Below are positions 27,586 through 37,304 of a DNA stretch of 64,000 nt, piece by piece. Each line of letters begins with the position of its first letter. The first letter of the stretch is position 1. This DNA is from an uncultured Parvularculaceae bacterium (GTDB lineage Bacteria > Pseudomonadota > Alphaproteobacteria > Caulobacterales > Parvularculaceae): positions 131,501 through 195,500 of the forward strand of contig CAMYLZ010000032.1 in the NCBI GenBank assembly GCA_947259375.1. Direction: 5' to 3'. Below the pieces are notes generated by a model. It was given only the letters and a program-made list of their open reading frames with translations, ran no database searches and was not told where the DNA came from. The position numbers and the translations under genes are program-made.

Positions 27586-29703
27586 TCACTCCGCCGCGAG
27601 TTTTGCCGCCCCGGTCATCACGGCGGAACATTCCGCCATGGTCCTTGATGCGCGCGCAATCGGGTTGGTGAGGTAATAGTCAGCGACGCTCGATATGAAC
27701 GGCGCCGGCTCCATTGCGCCCGCCGCGCCGACGGCGGAGACATCGAAACGTTCTTCGTCGCCGCCGATCTGGTCAATGCGGGCGAGCGCCGGCGCGTCTT
27801 CAAACATCGCCTGGCGCAGCGCGAACATGTCGTCATAGGGGAGCGTCTTGCCGATGCGGTCCGACAGGGCGCGAATGATCGCCCAATCCTCGCGCGCTTC
27901 GCCCGGCGGGAAGCATGCCCGCGCGGCCATCTGCGCGCGGCCCTCGGTGTTCACGTAAATGGCGTTCTGCTCGGTATAGGCCGCGCCTGGCAGGATCACA
28001 TCCGCATGACGCGCGCCTGCATCGCCATGCGAGCCCTGATAGATGACGAAAGCGCCGCCGAGTTTTTTCGGATCGAATTCATCGGCGCCGAGATTGTAAA
28101 CCACATCAATTTCGCGCGCGGATGCGGCGTCGAGAATCTCGTGGAAGGATTTGCCGTCCTCGCCCGGCAAGAAGCCAAGGTCGAGCGCCCCGACACGGCC
28201 CGCCGCATCATGCAGCACGTTAAAGCCGTTCCAGTCGGCGCGGATGGCGCCGGCTTTATCAGCAAGCCTTGCGGCCGCGCTCAACACCGCCGCGCCGTCG
28301 CGGCGCTTGAGCGCGCCCATGCCGACAATGATAACCGGGTTCCTGGCGTTCTTCAGGGTCTCGAAAAACGCGGCCTCGCCATTAGCGAGGCCGTCGAGCG
28401 TTTCCGCCCCGGCGCCGAGATGCTCATAATCATAGGAAAGGTCTTTTTGCTCGCCAATAAGTCCGATCTTGACGCCGAGATTATTGAGCCAGGTTTTGCG
28501 GATGCGCGCATTGACCATCGGCGCTTCAGCGCGCGGATTGGTCCCAATGAGCAGGATCGCATCCGCCTGTTCGAGCGCGGCGATGCCGGTGTTGAAGAGA
28601 TAAGCGCGCCGGTCGCCGCCGTTTTTGAAATCGCCGATTTTCGCGCCATCCTGACGGCAATCCATATGCGGCGTGCCGATCGCGGTCATCAGGTCTTTGA
28701 GCGCCTTCACGGCTTCGCTTGGCGCCAAGTCGCCGGCGAGCGCCGCGATCTTGCCGGCGTCGACCGATTTCAGCTTGTCAGCGGTGACGCTCAGCGCTTC
28801 GTCCCAGCTTGCGGGAACCAGCTTCCCGTCCTTGCGCACATAAGGCTTGTCGAGGCGCTGGCGCTTGAGGCCGTCCCACACGAAACGCGACTTGTCGGCG
28901 ATCCATTCCTCGTTCACGCCTTCATGCAGCACCGGCAGAATGCGCAGCACTTCGCGGCCGCGCGCATCGACGCGAATGTTGGAGCCGACCGCGTCCATCA
29001 CATCCACCGACTGGGTCTTGCGCAATTCCCACGGCCGCGCATTGAAGGCGTAAGGCTTCGAGGTCAGCGCGCCCACCGGACACACATCAATGAGATTGCC
29101 GGTCAGCTCGGACTCCACCGCTTTTTCAAGATAGGTGGTGATCTCGGCATTTTCGCCGCGATTGACGAGGCCGAGATCATCAACGCCGGCGATCTCCGTC
29201 GCGAAGCGGACGCAGCGCGTGCACTGGATACAGCGGGTCATGATCGTCTTGATTAGCGGGCCCATATGTTTTTCTTCGACAGCGCGCTTGTTTTCTTCAT
29301 AGCGCGAGCCGTCGCGGCCATAGGCCACCGCCTGATCCTGCAAATCGCATTCGCCGCCCTGGTCGCAAATCGGGCAGTCGAGCGGATGGTTGATCAGGAG
29401 AAACTCCATCACCCCTTCGCGCGCCTTTTTCACCATCGGCGTGTTGGTGAACAATTCCGGCGGCGCGCCATCGGGGCCCGGACGCAAATCACGCACATTC
29501 TGCGCGCAGGAGGCGACCGGCTTGGGCGGACCGCCTTTCACCTCGATCAGGCACATGCGGCAATTGCCGGCGACAGACAGCCGCTCATGGTAACAAAAAC
29601 GTGGAATTTCCTCGCCCGCCGCCTCGCAGGCCTGCAGCAGCGTCAGGTCCGAACGAACCTCGATTTCGCGATTATTGACCTTGATAAGCCGGGTGTCGGT
29701 CAT
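27586..29703 (-). CDS. nuoG: NADH-quinone oxidoreductase subunit G
   Basis: A 705-residue Fe-S subunit of the NADH module. The N-terminus has the 2Fe-2S ferredoxin motif ([19 protein letters not shown] and a following C), the His/Cys 4Fe-4S motif N5 ([18 protein letters not shown]) and the two ferredoxin-type Cys sets N4 ([10 protein letters not shown] and CPVGAL). The rest is a molybdopterin-oxidoreductase-like domain without molybdenum, as in other alphaproteobacterial NuoG. No extra N7 cluster motif was noticed. The start has AGGA eight bases upstream. The preceding nuoF is 2.6 kb away because of inserted genes. Confidence 0.97.
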   Translation of the reverse strand: MTDTRLIKVNNREIEVRSDLTLLQACEAAGEEIPRFCYHERLSVAGNCRMCLIEVKGGPPKPVASCAQNVRDLRPGPDGAPPELFTNTPMVKKAREGVMEFLLINHPLDCPICDQGGECDLQDQAVAYGRDGSRYEENKRAVEEKHMGPLIKTIMTRCIQCTRCVRFATEIAGVDDLGLVNRGENAEITTYLEKAVESELTGNLIDVCPVGALTSKPYAFNARPWELRKTQSVDVMDAVGSNIRVDARGREVLRILPVLHEGVNEEWIADKSRFVWDGLKRQRLDKPYVRKDGKLVPASWDEALSVTADKLKSVDAGKIAALAGDLAPSEAVKALKDLMTAIGTPHMDCRQDGAKIGDFKNGGDRRAYLFNTGIAALEQADAILLIGTNPRAEAPMVNARIRKTWLNNLGVKIGLIGEQKDLSYDYEHLGAGAETLDGLANGEAAFFETLKNARNPVIIVGMGALKRRDGAAVLSAAARLADKAGAIRADWNGFNVLHDAAGRVGALDLGFLPGEDGKSFHEILDAASAREIDVVYNLGADEFDPKKLGGAFVIYQGSHGDAGARHADVILPGAAYTEQNAIYVNTEGRAQMAARACFPPGEAREDWAIIRALSDRIGKTLPYDDMFALRQAMFEDAPALARIDQIGGDEERFDVSAVGAAGAMEPAPFISSVADYYLTNPIARASRTMAECSAVMTGAAKLAAE

Positions 29704-29875
29704 GGGTGCTTTCCTGCGGGGTGGCGTTCACTTGAATTTAAATCACCGACATACCGGGGATTTCGCCAATGACAAGGGGCGCAATTGTCCCGGCAGCGGC
29801 CTTTTTCATGACGGCGGGCCGCTGCGCCGCAAGCAATTAGTGAAACTTTGATGCGATCATCCTAGGGTTTCGCCC

Positions 29876-30988
29876 GTGAGAAACCCAACTGTCAGCCTCC
29901 CCGCACATCAACGCTATGACGCTTATATGGCGCGCAAGCATTTTCCCGGCCTTGACGGCATTCGCGCCGTGGCGATCATCGGCGTCGTCTGGCACCATTC
30001 GGCGCGGCCGGATTTCTTGCCGATGTTCGCGCGCGGTTTCGCCGGGGTCGATCTGTTTTTCGTATTGAGCGGCTTTCTCATTGCGACGCTGCTGATCCGC
30101 GAAAAGGCCCGCCATGGCCGCATCTCGCTGCGCAATTTCTGGGCGCGGCGTTTTTTGCGGCTGATGCCCGCCTATTACGGCCTGCTGATCGCCATGCTCG
30201 CCGCCTATGTCCTGTTCAAGCCGGGCGACCCGGATACCGCCCGCCTGGTCGAGGGCTTTCCGGTCTACGCCCTTTACCTGTCCAACTGGTTTCACCCCGG
30301 CGCCAACAATCTCGGCATTACCTGGTCGCTGGCGACCGAAGAGCAATTTTATCTGGTCTGGCCGCTGATCGAAGCATTCGCCGCGCCCATCGCCGCCGCC
30401 GGGTTCTGGGTCGTTGCGCTGATCGTCAACCAGCTTGTCAATTTCGGCGTTCTCGACCCGGCGATCAACGCCGCCTTCGGTCCCTGCGCCGCTGAAGGAT
30501 CGGAAATTCTCGACGCCACATTCACGCCGATCCTGTTTGGCGTCGGCCTTGCGCATCTTTTGAACCGCGCGCGCGGTTTCGCATTGGCGGCGCGCATCGC
30601 CGGCTTTCGTTTCGCACCGATGGTGTTTGCGGCCGCGTTGCTGGCGGTCGCCAATATTCCCGCCGCGGATATTTCCGGCGCCATGCGCCTCGCCATCCAT
30701 GTGCTGATGACATTGTGGATCGCGTCCATTGTGCTGCAACCTTCGGCGCAAATGACCAAGGCGCTGGAATGGCGCCCGGTCGCCTATATCGGCGCGGTTA
30801 GCTATGGCATGTATCTATTTCACATGTGGTGCGTACACGCCGCCTCGGTGCTGATCGAAAAGTTTTCACTGCCGCTGGTCTGGACGCAATTCCCGATCGC
30901 GCTAGGCGCGACGATTATCGTTTCAGCGGCAAGTTTTCATTTCTACGAGAAGCAGTTTCTAGACCTGCGCAAGCGCTTCCGGAAGTAA
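29876..30988 (+). CDS. acyltransferase family 3 (OafA/YrhL-like)
   Basis: A membrane O-acyltransferase of up to 370 residues on the plus strand, opposite to the nuo genes around it. It opens FPGLDGIRAVAIIGVVWHHS with the catalytic His of the family, then FFVLSGFLIATLL, RRFLRLMPAYY (the RxxR motif) and ATEEQFYLVWPL. About ten transmembrane helices follow, ending YGMYLFHMWCVHAA. It transfers acetyl or other acyl groups to glycans on the periplasmic side, for example lipopolysaccharide or exopolysaccharide. The start is uncertain: a GTG at 29876 or the ATG at 29927, which begins right before the conserved domain. Its target might be the product of the polysaccharide locus 17 kb away, by inference only. 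Confidence 0.92.
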   Translation: MRNPTVSLPAHQRYDAYMARKHFPGLDGIRAVAIIGVVWHHSARPDFLPMFARGFAGVDLFFVLSGFLIATLLIREKARHGRISLRNFWARRFLRLMPAYYGLLIAMLAAYVLFKPGDPDTARLVEGFPVYALYLSNWFHPGANNLGITWSLATEEQFYLVWPLIEAFAAPIAAAGFWVVALIVNQLVNFGVLDPAINAAFGPCAAEGSEILDATFTPILFGVGLAHLLNRARGFALAARIAGFRFAPMVFAAALLAVANIPAADISGAMRLAIHVLMTLWIASIVLQPSAQMTKALEWRPVAYIGAVSYGMYLFHMWCVHAASVLIEKFSLPLVWTQFPIALGATIIVSAASFHFYEKQFLDLRKRFRK

Positions 30989-31006
30989 GCCTGCTTGCGC
31001 GCGCCT

Positions 31007-31057
31007 CGGCGAAAAATGAAAACGCCCGGCCGCGAGGCGAACTCGCAAGGCCGGGCG
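31007..31057 (-). terminator. intrinsic terminator after the HU gene
   Basis: A strong nested hairpin between the convergent acyltransferase and HU genes: outer arms CGCCCGGCC (31023-31031) and GGCCGGGCG (31049-31057), with inner arms GCGAG and CTCGC. Read on the minus strand the stem is followed by a T-rich run (TTTTCATTTTT), so it suits termination of the HU transcript. On the plus strand no T-tract follows. Confidence 0.7.
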
Positions 31058-31083
31058 CTCGTCAAACGCATTCGCCGCGATAA

Positions 31084-31587
31084 TTAAAGAACGCGCTCTT
31101 TGAGGTCTTTCGCTACGCGGAAGGCGACTTTCTTTGACGCCTTGATCTTGATGCGCTCGCCGGTCGCCGGGTTGCGGCCCCAGCGCGCAGCGCGATGACG
31201 AACCTGGAGAATGCCGAGGCCCGGAATACGCAGCTTCTTGCCTTTTTTCAGATAGCCGCCCATGCGGTCGATGAAATCAGAAAGCAGCTCTTCGGCCTGC
31301 TTCTTCGGCATTTCGTAAGTTTCGGAAAGTTCAGCAGCCAGATGTTTCAGCGTCAGCGTATCGGGCAGCGCCTTCTTGGCTGTTTTCTTTTTGGCAGCAG
31401 TCTTGCGGGTCGTCGCTGCTTTTTTCGCCGGCGCTTTCTTGGCCGGAGCTTTGCGCGTCGTTGCTTTCTTCGCTGGCGCCTTACGGGCCGGCGCCTTGCG
31501 CGTCGTCGTTTTCTTGGCGGCGGCTTTACGCGTCGTCGCCTTCTTGGCGGGCGCCTTTTTCTTGGTTGTTTTCCGTTTCACGGCCAT
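31084..31587 (-). CDS. HU-family DNA-binding protein with histone H1-like N-terminal tail
   Basis: A 167-residue protein from the ATG at 31587. Residues 1-75 are almost only Lys, Ala, Thr, Arg and Pro in repeated KKAPAKKATTRKA-type units, like eukaryotic histone H1 tails and the C-terminal tail of mycobacterial HupB. Residues 76-167 are an HU/IHF domain: LKHLAAELSETYEMPKKQAE, then LRIPGLGILQVRHRAARWGR and the DNA-binding arm RNPATGERI. It should bind and compact DNA non-specifically in the nucleoid. The usual bacterial position of such a tail is C-terminal; here it is N-terminal. It has its own promoter region (31588-31751) and terminator, so it is a separate transcription unit inside the nuo cluster. 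Confidence 0.93.
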   Translation of the reverse strand: MAVKRKTTKKKAPAKKATTRKAAAKKTTTRKAPARKAPAKKATTRKAPAKKAPAKKAATTRKTAAKKKTAKKALPDTLTLKHLAAELSETYEMPKKQAEELLSDFIDRMGGYLKKGKKLRIPGLGILQVRHRAARWGRNPATGERIKIKASKKVAFRVAKDLKERVL

Positions 31588-31751
31588 TTGGAATTCCTTT
31601 TTGATCAATCTTGCGAATGCGGAATGCAGACAGAAATCACTGCTTTGCCTGCAATACAAGCGTTTTTGCGCCTGATTCGTGCTATTTCTGTAAACAAAAA
31701 AGTTTCGCGGCGTTTAAAGAAGCACGCATATAGCGCGCAAAACATGCACGC

Positions 31752-32285
31752 TTAGCGTTGCAACGGCGCCTTGCGTTTCATGATCCACTCATCATCGCGA
31801 TGGGCGCCGACCATGAAAATATACTCAGCGATTTTTTCAAAACAGTATGAACGGTAGAGCTGTTGCGCACGCGAATTTTCAGACCACACGCCGACATAAA
31901 GATGGTCGAATTCCGCTTCGAGATGATTGAGCGCAATGTCCATGAAACGACGCCCAAGCCCTGATCCCTGCTGGCTTTTTTCGATATAAAGGCGTTTCAA
32001 CTCGCCTGCGTTTTCCGGCATTTGCGGCGCCGGCAAATCGCACGGCCCGCAACTGCAATAACCGACAAGCGCGCCCGCCTGATCCTCTGCAACCCACACC
32101 TTGCAGGCTGCATCGCCAAGCAGGGATGCATAATATTCCGGTCCATGATGCGCGCGCAAAAACGCCTGCAAATCGGCCGATGCATAAAGATGCCCGAAGG
32201 TGTCCGTAAAAGTGGAAACGCCGATGCGTGAGAGCGCATCGGCGTCGTTGAAATTCGCTTTGCGAATGATCGGCTTAGTTATCAT
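31752..32285 (-). CDS. GNAT family N-acetyltransferase
   Basis: A 177-residue acetyltransferase. The N-terminus [20 protein letters not shown] matches the GNAT first strand and helix. Motif A with the acetyl-CoA pyrophosphate loop is [20 protein letters not shown] (Q-x-x-G-x-G), and motif B is [20 protein letters not shown] followed by F. It resembles the group with the pattern '[10 protein letters not shown]' near the start. The substrate is unknown. Its start overlaps the nuoF stop by four bases (ATGA), so it is translated with nuoF. Confidence 0.92.
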   Translation of the reverse strand: MITKPIIRKANFNDADALSRIGVSTFTDTFGHLYASADLQAFLRAHHGPEYYASLLGDAACKVWVAEDQAGALVGYCSCGPCDLPAPQMPENAGELKRLYIEKSQQGSGLGRRFMDIALNHLEAEFDHLYVGVWSENSRAQQLYRSYCFEKIAEYIFMVGAHRDDEWIMKRKAPLQR

Positions 32286-33589
32286 TCGGCCGCGACGCCG
32301 GCCATGGCCACATGGCCGCGGTCGGCGCGATAGGAATTGATGCGCTCTTCAATCTCGCCGCGGAAGTGACGGATGAGGCCCTGCACCGGCCAGGCGGCGG
32401 CATCGCCAAGCGCGCAAATCGTGTGGCCTTCGATCTGCGTCGAGACTTCAAGCAGCCGGTCGATCTCTTCGGTTGTCGAATTGCCTTCGGCCATGCGCTC
32501 CAACACGCGCCACATCCAGCCCGTACCCTCACGGCAGGGCGTGCACTGGCCGCAGCTTTCATGCTTGTAGAAATAGCTGATCCGCGCGATGGCGCGCACC
32601 ACATCCGTCGATTTGTCCATGACGATCACCGCAGCGGTGCCAAGTCCGGATTTCACATCGCGCAGCGCATCGAAATCCATCAGTACGTCGTCGCAGGTTT
32701 CCTTCGGCAGCAACGGCACGGAAGACCCGCCCGGAATGACGGCTTTGAGATTGTCCCAGCCGCCGCGCACGCCGCCGCAATGCGTGTCGATCAGGGTCCG
32801 CAACGGGATCGACATCGCCTCTTCGACATTGCACGGGCGATTGACATGGCCGGAAATGCAGAAAACCTTCGTGCCGTGATTATTCTCACGGCCGAATTTG
32901 CGGAACCAGTCCGCGCCGCGCCGCAGGATCGTCGGCGCGACGGCGATCGATTCCACATTGTTGACCGTGGTCGGGCAGCCATAAAGACCGGCGCCGGCCG
33001 GGAATGGCGGCTTCAGGCGCGGCTGGCCCTTTTTGCCTTCAAGGCTTTCAAGCAGCGCGGTTTCCTCGCCGCAAATATAAGCGCCGGCGCCGTGATGGAC
33101 ATAGATGTCAAAGTCCCAGCCCGAGCCGCTCGCATTCTTGCCGACAAGACCCGCCGCATAGGCTTCGTCGATCGCCGCCTGTAGCCGGTTGCGCTCATCC
33201 ACATATTCGCCGCGAATATAGATGTAACAGGCATGCGCCTGCATGGCGAAAGAAGCGACCAGGCAGCCTTCGATAAACAGATGCGGGTCATGGCGCATGA
33301 TCTCCCGGTCTTTGCAGGTGCCGGGCTCGGACTCATCTGCATTGACCACCAGATAATGCGGGCGCTCGCCCACTTCTTTCGGCATGAACGACCATTTGAG
33401 ACCGGTGGGGAAGCCGGCGCCGCCGCGACCGCGCAGCCCCGAGTCTTTCATCTGCTGAATGATCCAGTCAGCCCCCAGCGCCATCAGGTCTTTGGTGCCA
33501 TTCCAGGCGCCGCGCTGCCTTGCCCCTTCGAGCCGCCAGTCCTGAAGGCCATAGAGATTGGTGAATATCCGGTCTTTATCTTCGAGCAT
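32282..33589 (-). CDS. nuoF: NADH-quinone oxidoreductase subunit F
   Basis: A 435-residue flavoprotein subunit that oxidises NADH. The NADH/FMN site is seen in [18 protein letters not shown] and [23 protein letters not shown] contacts in [12 protein letters not shown] and [20 protein letters not shown], and the N3 4Fe-4S cluster in [20 protein letters not shown] with a later Cys in [13 protein letters not shown]. Length is normal. It is separated from nuoE by about 2.9 kb of other genes. Confidence 0.98.
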   Translation of the reverse strand: MLEDKDRIFTNLYGLQDWRLEGARQRGAWNGTKDLMALGADWIIQQMKDSGLRGRGGAGFPTGLKWSFMPKEVGERPHYLVVNADESEPGTCKDREIMRHDPHLFIEGCLVASFAMQAHACYIYIRGEYVDERNRLQAAIDEAYAAGLVGKNASGSGWDFDIYVHHGAGAYICGEETALLESLEGKKGQPRLKPPFPAGAGLYGCPTTVNNVESIAVAPTILRRGADWFRKFGRENNHGTKVFCISGHVNRPCNVEEAMSIPLRTLIDTHCGGVRGGWDNLKAVIPGGSSVPLLPKETCDDVLMDFDALRDVKSGLGTAAVIVMDKSTDVVRAIARISYFYKHESCGQCTPCREGTGWMWRVLERMAEGNSTTEEIDRLLEVSTQIEGHTICALGDAAAWPVQGLIRHFRGEIEERINSYRADRGHVAMAGVAAE

Positions 33590-33651
33590 CGCTTAACGCC
33601 TGAGTTTGGGCCCCGCATTCGGAGCCGGATTTCCGGCTCTCTTAGCCGACT

Positions 33652-33900
33652 TCAGCCGCTGATGAAAACCCAGATCGGCGCAAGAATAACCAGACCAATT
33701 GCCGCGAGGACGATCCCGGCGCGCTGATCGCCCATTGCGTAAAGAGCCGCGCCGCCGGCAATCAGCGCAAAGCCGAGGAAAACGACCGCCCACAAGAACC
33801 GCCGGAATGGGTCTTTTCCGCATTTCGGATTGTCCGGGTCGAGTTCCGGAATGTAATGCGGGCTCTGTTCGCGGCGCTCTTTGCGGCGGCGTTTGCTCAT
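33652..33900 (-). CDS. small membrane protein of unknown function
   Basis: An 82-residue protein with a charged N-terminus (SKRRRKERREQSPHYIPELD) and two transmembrane helices (FLWAVVFLGFALIAGGAALY and AGIVLAAIGLVILAPIWVF). It lies between the PLP enzyme and nuoF on the same strand, 62 bases before nuoF. No family recognised. The clean start, length and membrane pattern support a real gene. Confidence 0.65.
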   Translation of the reverse strand: MSKRRRKERREQSPHYIPELDPDNPKCGKDPFRRFLWAVVFLGFALIAGGAALYAMGDQRAGIVLAAIGLVILAPIWVFISG

Positions 33901-33970
33901 CGGAAGCCTCCTCCCATGCCCGCCCTGGCGTGGCGCGCCGCCGCCGCGATCAGCGGCGACGGCGGCCAGA

Positions 33971-35272
33971 TTAAATCGCCGCCAGCGCCTGGTCGAGATC
34001 GGCGATCAGATCTTCCAGTTCCTCGACGCCGACGGAAATGCGGATCAGCGACGCCTTGATGCCGAGCCGCTCGCGCTCGGCCGGCGGCACGTCGGAATGG
34101 GTCATCGCCGCCGGATGCGAGGCGAGCGTTTCCGTGCCGCCAAGGCTCACCGCCAGCTTGATGATCTTGAGCGCGTTCAACACCGCAAAAGCCTCGCGCT
34201 CGCCGCCCTTCACCTCGAAGGAAAAGGTCGATCCCGGCGATTTGCATTGCCGGTCATAAACCGCGCGGTCGGGATGGCCTTCGGGCAGATAATCAAGATA
34301 CCAGACGGCGTCGATTTTCTCATGCCCGCGCAGGAACGCCGCCACTTTCGCCGCGCCGGCTGTTGACGCTTCCATGCGCAGTTTCAGCGTTTCGAGCGAG
34401 CGCAACAACATCCAGCCCGTATGCGGGTCGGACATGGTGCCGAGAATGGTGCGCATCACCTGCACCGGACCGATCCAGCTTTCCGCGCCCGAGCACGAAC
34501 CGGCGATAAGGTCGGAATGGCCGCCCACATATTTGGTGAGCGACGTGATGGTAAGATCTGCGCCGAGTTCCAGCGGCGTCTGCCATAACGGCCCCAAAAA
34601 CGTATTGTCGACAATCACCGGCGGGCGGCGGCCGTCTTGTTGCAGCGCGTCGGAATGCGCGCGCGCCGCCGCGATATCGACGAGGCCATTAGTCGGGTTC
34701 GCTGGAGTTTCGACATAGATCGCGCCAATGCGCCCGCCGCTCTCGGCGGCGAGTGCGCGCGCCTGGTCGATCGCCGCATCCATGCCCGCCGCGCCGTCTT
34801 CCGCATTGAAACCGACGCGCCTGACGCCGAATTCCGGCAGAATGTTGTGCACCAGATATTCCGTGCCGCCATAGACCGGCTCTGAATGCACCAGCACGTC
34901 GCCCGGCTTTAAATAAGAAAACAATGCTGTCGAGATCGCCGCCATGCCAGAAGCGAACACCAGCGATTTTTCCGCCTTATCCCACAAGGCGAGCCGGTCT
35001 TCGAGCACTTCCAGATTGGGGTTGTTAATGCGCGAATAGATGAGGCCGATTTCCTCCGCCTCCTGCTTTTCGCGCAAGCCGTAAGCAAGCTCGAAGAAGG
35101 CTTTTCCTTCCTCCGCAGATTGAAAGACGAAGGTCGAAGTTTGAAAAATCGGCGGCTTCAGCGAGCCTTCCGACAGCTCGGGCGAAAACCCGTAGCCCAT
35201 CATCTGGGTTTCCGGCGAGAGCACCCGCCCGCCCAATGACTTCAGCTTGTATTTCTTTTCCGTTCCACTCAT
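33971..35272 (-). CDS. cystathionine gamma-synthase family PLP enzyme
   Basis: A 433-residue Cys/Met metabolism PLP-dependent enzyme (fold type I). The PLP lysine lies in TITSLTKYVGGHSDLIAGS; other motifs are SRINNPNLEVLEDRLA, FASGMAAISTALFSYLKPGD, VYGGTEYLVHNILPEFGV, YVETPANPTNGLVDI and VDNTFLGPLWQTPLELGADL. Such proteins act as cystathionine gamma-synthase, cystathionine gamma-lyase, O-acetylhomoserine sulfhydrylase or methionine gamma-lyase; the sequence alone does not decide. It is longer at the N-terminus than typical MetB (KYKLKSLGGRVLSPETQMMG), like a subgroup seen in Alphaproteobacteria. It is not near other methionine genes. Confidence 0.93.
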   Translation of the reverse strand: MSGTEKKYKLKSLGGRVLSPETQMMGYGFSPELSEGSLKPPIFQTSTFVFQSAEEGKAFFELAYGLREKQEAEEIGLIYSRINNPNLEVLEDRLALWDKAEKSLVFASGMAAISTALFSYLKPGDVLVHSEPVYGGTEYLVHNILPEFGVRRVGFNAEDGAAGMDAAIDQARALAAESGGRIGAIYVETPANPTNGLVDIAAARAHSDALQQDGRRPPVIVDNTFLGPLWQTPLELGADLTITSLTKYVGGHSDLIAGSCSGAESWIGPVQVMRTILGTMSDPHTGWMLLRSLETLKLRMEASTAGAAKVAAFLRGHEKIDAVWYLDYLPEGHPDRAVYDRQCKSPGSTFSFEVKGGEREAFAVLNALKIIKLAVSLGGTETLASHPAAMTHSDVPPAERERLGIKASLIRISVGVEELEDLIADLDQALAAI

Positions 35273-35296
35273 GACGTGCCCTTCCCTACGCGGCCG

Positions 35297-35557
35297 TTAG
35301 CGATGATCACGCGCCTCGCCTGGCTTGTTTTTCGCTTTCAGCGCCTTGCCATGCGCCTTCGCCCAGCGAAAAAACATCGGCCCGAATATCAATGACGAGG
35401 CGATAACGCCGCCGACGAGATGCGTGATGTTTTGCGTGTTGAGGTAAATCGCTGCGACGGCGATCAGCACCGCGGCTTCCAGCAGCGCGATATTGATGAG
35501 CGCGCGGATCGCGTCTTTTCGCTTCTGCTCATCGAGCGCGCTCACAGCGCCTCGCAT
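35297..35557 (-). CDS. small two-helix membrane protein
   Basis: An 86-residue protein with two hydrophobic segments (INIALLEAAVLIAVAAIYLN and ITHLVGGVIASSLIFGPMFF) and a basic C-terminal tail (RWAKAHGKALKAKNKPGEAR). Its start overlaps the end of the polysaccharide deacetylase gene by 16 bases and its stop is 24 bases before the PLP enzyme gene, so it is part of a compact operon. No family recognised. Confidence 0.65.
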   Translation of the reverse strand: MRGAVSALDEQKRKDAIRALINIALLEAAVLIAVAAIYLNTQNITHLVGGVIASSLIFGPMFFRWAKAHGKALKAKNKPGEARDHR

Positions 35558-36540
35558 GTCAAAACGCCGGCCGCATCGAACCGCGCCTCGATCGCCGCTT
35601 CGTCCGCAGCCGGATGGTCGAGCCGGTCGGCGCGATAACCCGCCTCATAAGCGAACGCGGCGACGCGGCCCATGCCGGAAAACAGCGTTTCAGGCAAATG
35701 CGTCGCGAGTTCGTCTTCATACGCCTCATCGGCGGTGATGATTTGCCATCCGGCGGCGCGCAGCCCCCTGACGAGGTCGTCCGCGAACATCGCCGCAAGG
35801 TCGTTTTCATGCAGCAGCATCACTTGCGCCGGGGCGCGGCCCATGGCGCCGAGCGCCATGTCATGAAAATGCTCGGCCGCGGCGACCAGCATGTCCACGT
35901 AAATCTCGCCAACGCCGTCAAGATCGATGCATTCATCGGCGCGCTTCGCCTGAGCGACAAGCCGGTCCATATGCCAGTCAAAGGTGTCGACCGTGACATA
36001 GCCGCTCATCAATTCGCGCTCGGCGAGCGCGGCGCGGACCGCGTCGCGTTTCTCAAGCGCCCTGCCTTCATCGAGATATGGGAAACGGAACCACGCCCGG
36101 CGATTGCCAAAGCCTTCGAGCTTTTCTTCCGCCAGATCGATATCGGCGATGTACTCCCCGGCGCTAACCCGGTTGAGCCAGGAATGCTGGTCGGAATGAT
36201 TGGCGATCACATGCCCGGCCCGCGCATAGGCGCGCACCCGCCGCGCCGGCATCTCGCCCTCAAGGTTTTTGGTGGTGATGAAAAACGCCGCCTGATCGAC
36301 GCCGCCGGCCCTGAGCGCCGTAATCAGCCGGGCCGTGCGTTCCGCGCCCGAATAAAACGCGCCCGCGCCCTTCGGCCCGTCATCAAAAGTGAGCGCAATA
36401 CGCTTTTCGCCGCTGGCGTCATCTGCGGCGGCGGCGCCCGCCGTCGCGGTAAAGACACCAAGACATGCAATCAATGCGCGAACAGTTTTCCAGCGCCTTT
36501 GCTGATCCGGCCTAGCCACCGCCCGGCTTTCCTTTTTCAA
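35542..36540 (-). CDS. polysaccharide deacetylase family protein
   Basis: A 332-residue exported protein. The N-terminus (basic, then VRALIACLGVFTATAGAAAAD) is a signal peptide. The NodB-type catalytic motif 1 is RIALTFDDGPKG with the catalytic Asp and metal Asp, and motif 2 is NHSDQHSWLN with the H-x3-H metal ligands. It should remove N- or O-acetyl groups from a polysaccharide or peptidoglycan in the periplasm. The start overlaps the nuoE stop by four bases (ATGA), so it is translated after nuoE. A functional link to complex I is not expected. Confidence 0.92.
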   Translation of the reverse strand: MKKESRAVARPDQQRRWKTVRALIACLGVFTATAGAAAADDASGEKRIALTFDDGPKGAGAFYSGAERTARLITALRAGGVDQAAFFITTKNLEGEMPARRVRAYARAGHVIANHSDQHSWLNRVSAGEYIADIDLAEEKLEGFGNRRAWFRFPYLDEGRALEKRDAVRAALAERELMSGYVTVDTFDWHMDRLVAQAKRADECIDLDGVGEIYVDMLVAAAEHFHDMALGAMGRAPAQVMLLHENDLAAMFADDLVRGLRAAGWQIITADEAYEDELATHLPETLFSGMGRVAAFAYEAGYRADRLDHPAADEAAIEARFDAAGVLTCEAL

Positions 36541-37217
36541 TCGGCGCTCGCCGCCGGCGCATTCGGAATATCCTTCAAGGGCTGCGCCGCCGAGCCGTCA
36601 TAAAGCGCGGCATCGGTGAGCGTCGTGTTCTCGCCTTCGGGGTCGGATGTATGGCGGCCCGGATGCTGGGTGCCGATTTTGACTTCCTCGCCGCGGCGCA
36701 ATTTGCCGAGCAGCTCTTCAAAGATTTCCGCCGTCAGGTCTTCGTAATAATGATCGCCGTCCTTGGTCGAGATCTGCACCATCGGCGCGTTGCAGCAGGC
36801 GCCGAGGCATTCGACTTCCAGCCACGAAAACTTGCCGTCTTCCGAAACGTGATTTTCCTCGCCAATGACCTTTTTGCAGGTCTCGCGCAATTCATCCGAG
36901 CCGCGCAGCTTGCACGGCGTCGTGCCGCAGACCTGCACGAAGAATTCGCCCACCGGCGCAAGGTTGAACATGGTGTAAAAGCTCGCGACCTCATAGACCC
37001 GGATGTAAGGCATATCGAGCTGACGGGCGATCGCCTCCATCATCGGGATCGACACCCAGCCTTCCTGTTTCTGGCCGCGCCACAGGAACGGAATGACGCA
37101 GGACGCCTGTCGCCCTTCCGGATATTTCCTGATCTGCTCCTCGCACCAGGCCTGGTTTTCGCCAGTCCATTCAAAGGACGCGGGCTGGTCTTTCGCGGGG
37201 CGTCGGCTCGCCATCAA
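36537..37217 (-). CDS. nuoE: NADH-quinone oxidoreductase subunit E
   Basis: A 226-residue thioredoxin-like subunit that holds cluster N1a. The 2Fe-2S ligands are CGTTPCKLRGSDE and CLGACCNAPMVQI. The N-terminal helical region (IRKYPEGRQASCVIPFLWRG) is typical. The C-terminal tail beyond residue 170 (KIGTQHPGRHTSDPEGENTT to NAPAASAD) is longer than in E. coli NuoE, as in other Alphaproteobacteria where this tail is Pro/Ala-rich. The gene starts a new block after a 1.3 kb repeat-rich region. Confidence 0.97.
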   Translation of the reverse strand: MMASRRPAKDQPASFEWTGENQAWCEEQIRKYPEGRQASCVIPFLWRGQKQEGWVSIPMMEAIARQLDMPYIRVYEVASFYTMFNLAPVGEFFVQVCGTTPCKLRGSDELRETCKKVIGEENHVSEDGKFSWLEVECLGACCNAPMVQISTKDGDHYYEDLTAEIFEELLGKLRRGEEVKIGTQHPGRHTSDPEGENTTLTDAALYDGSAAQPLKDIPNAPAASAD

Positions 37218-37304
37218 CTATCTCCTCGGGCAGGGTCGGCTTCGTCTTTGCCGAGACACATAACGGATTGCGCGCAAAACGAAAGGGCGTTCTTCCACAA
37301 CCGC

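Noticed and set aside
28006-29256. 416-codon open frame opposite nuoG
   Set aside because: Antisense shadow caused by codon bias in GC-rich DNA; nuoG shows all cluster motifs on the other strand.
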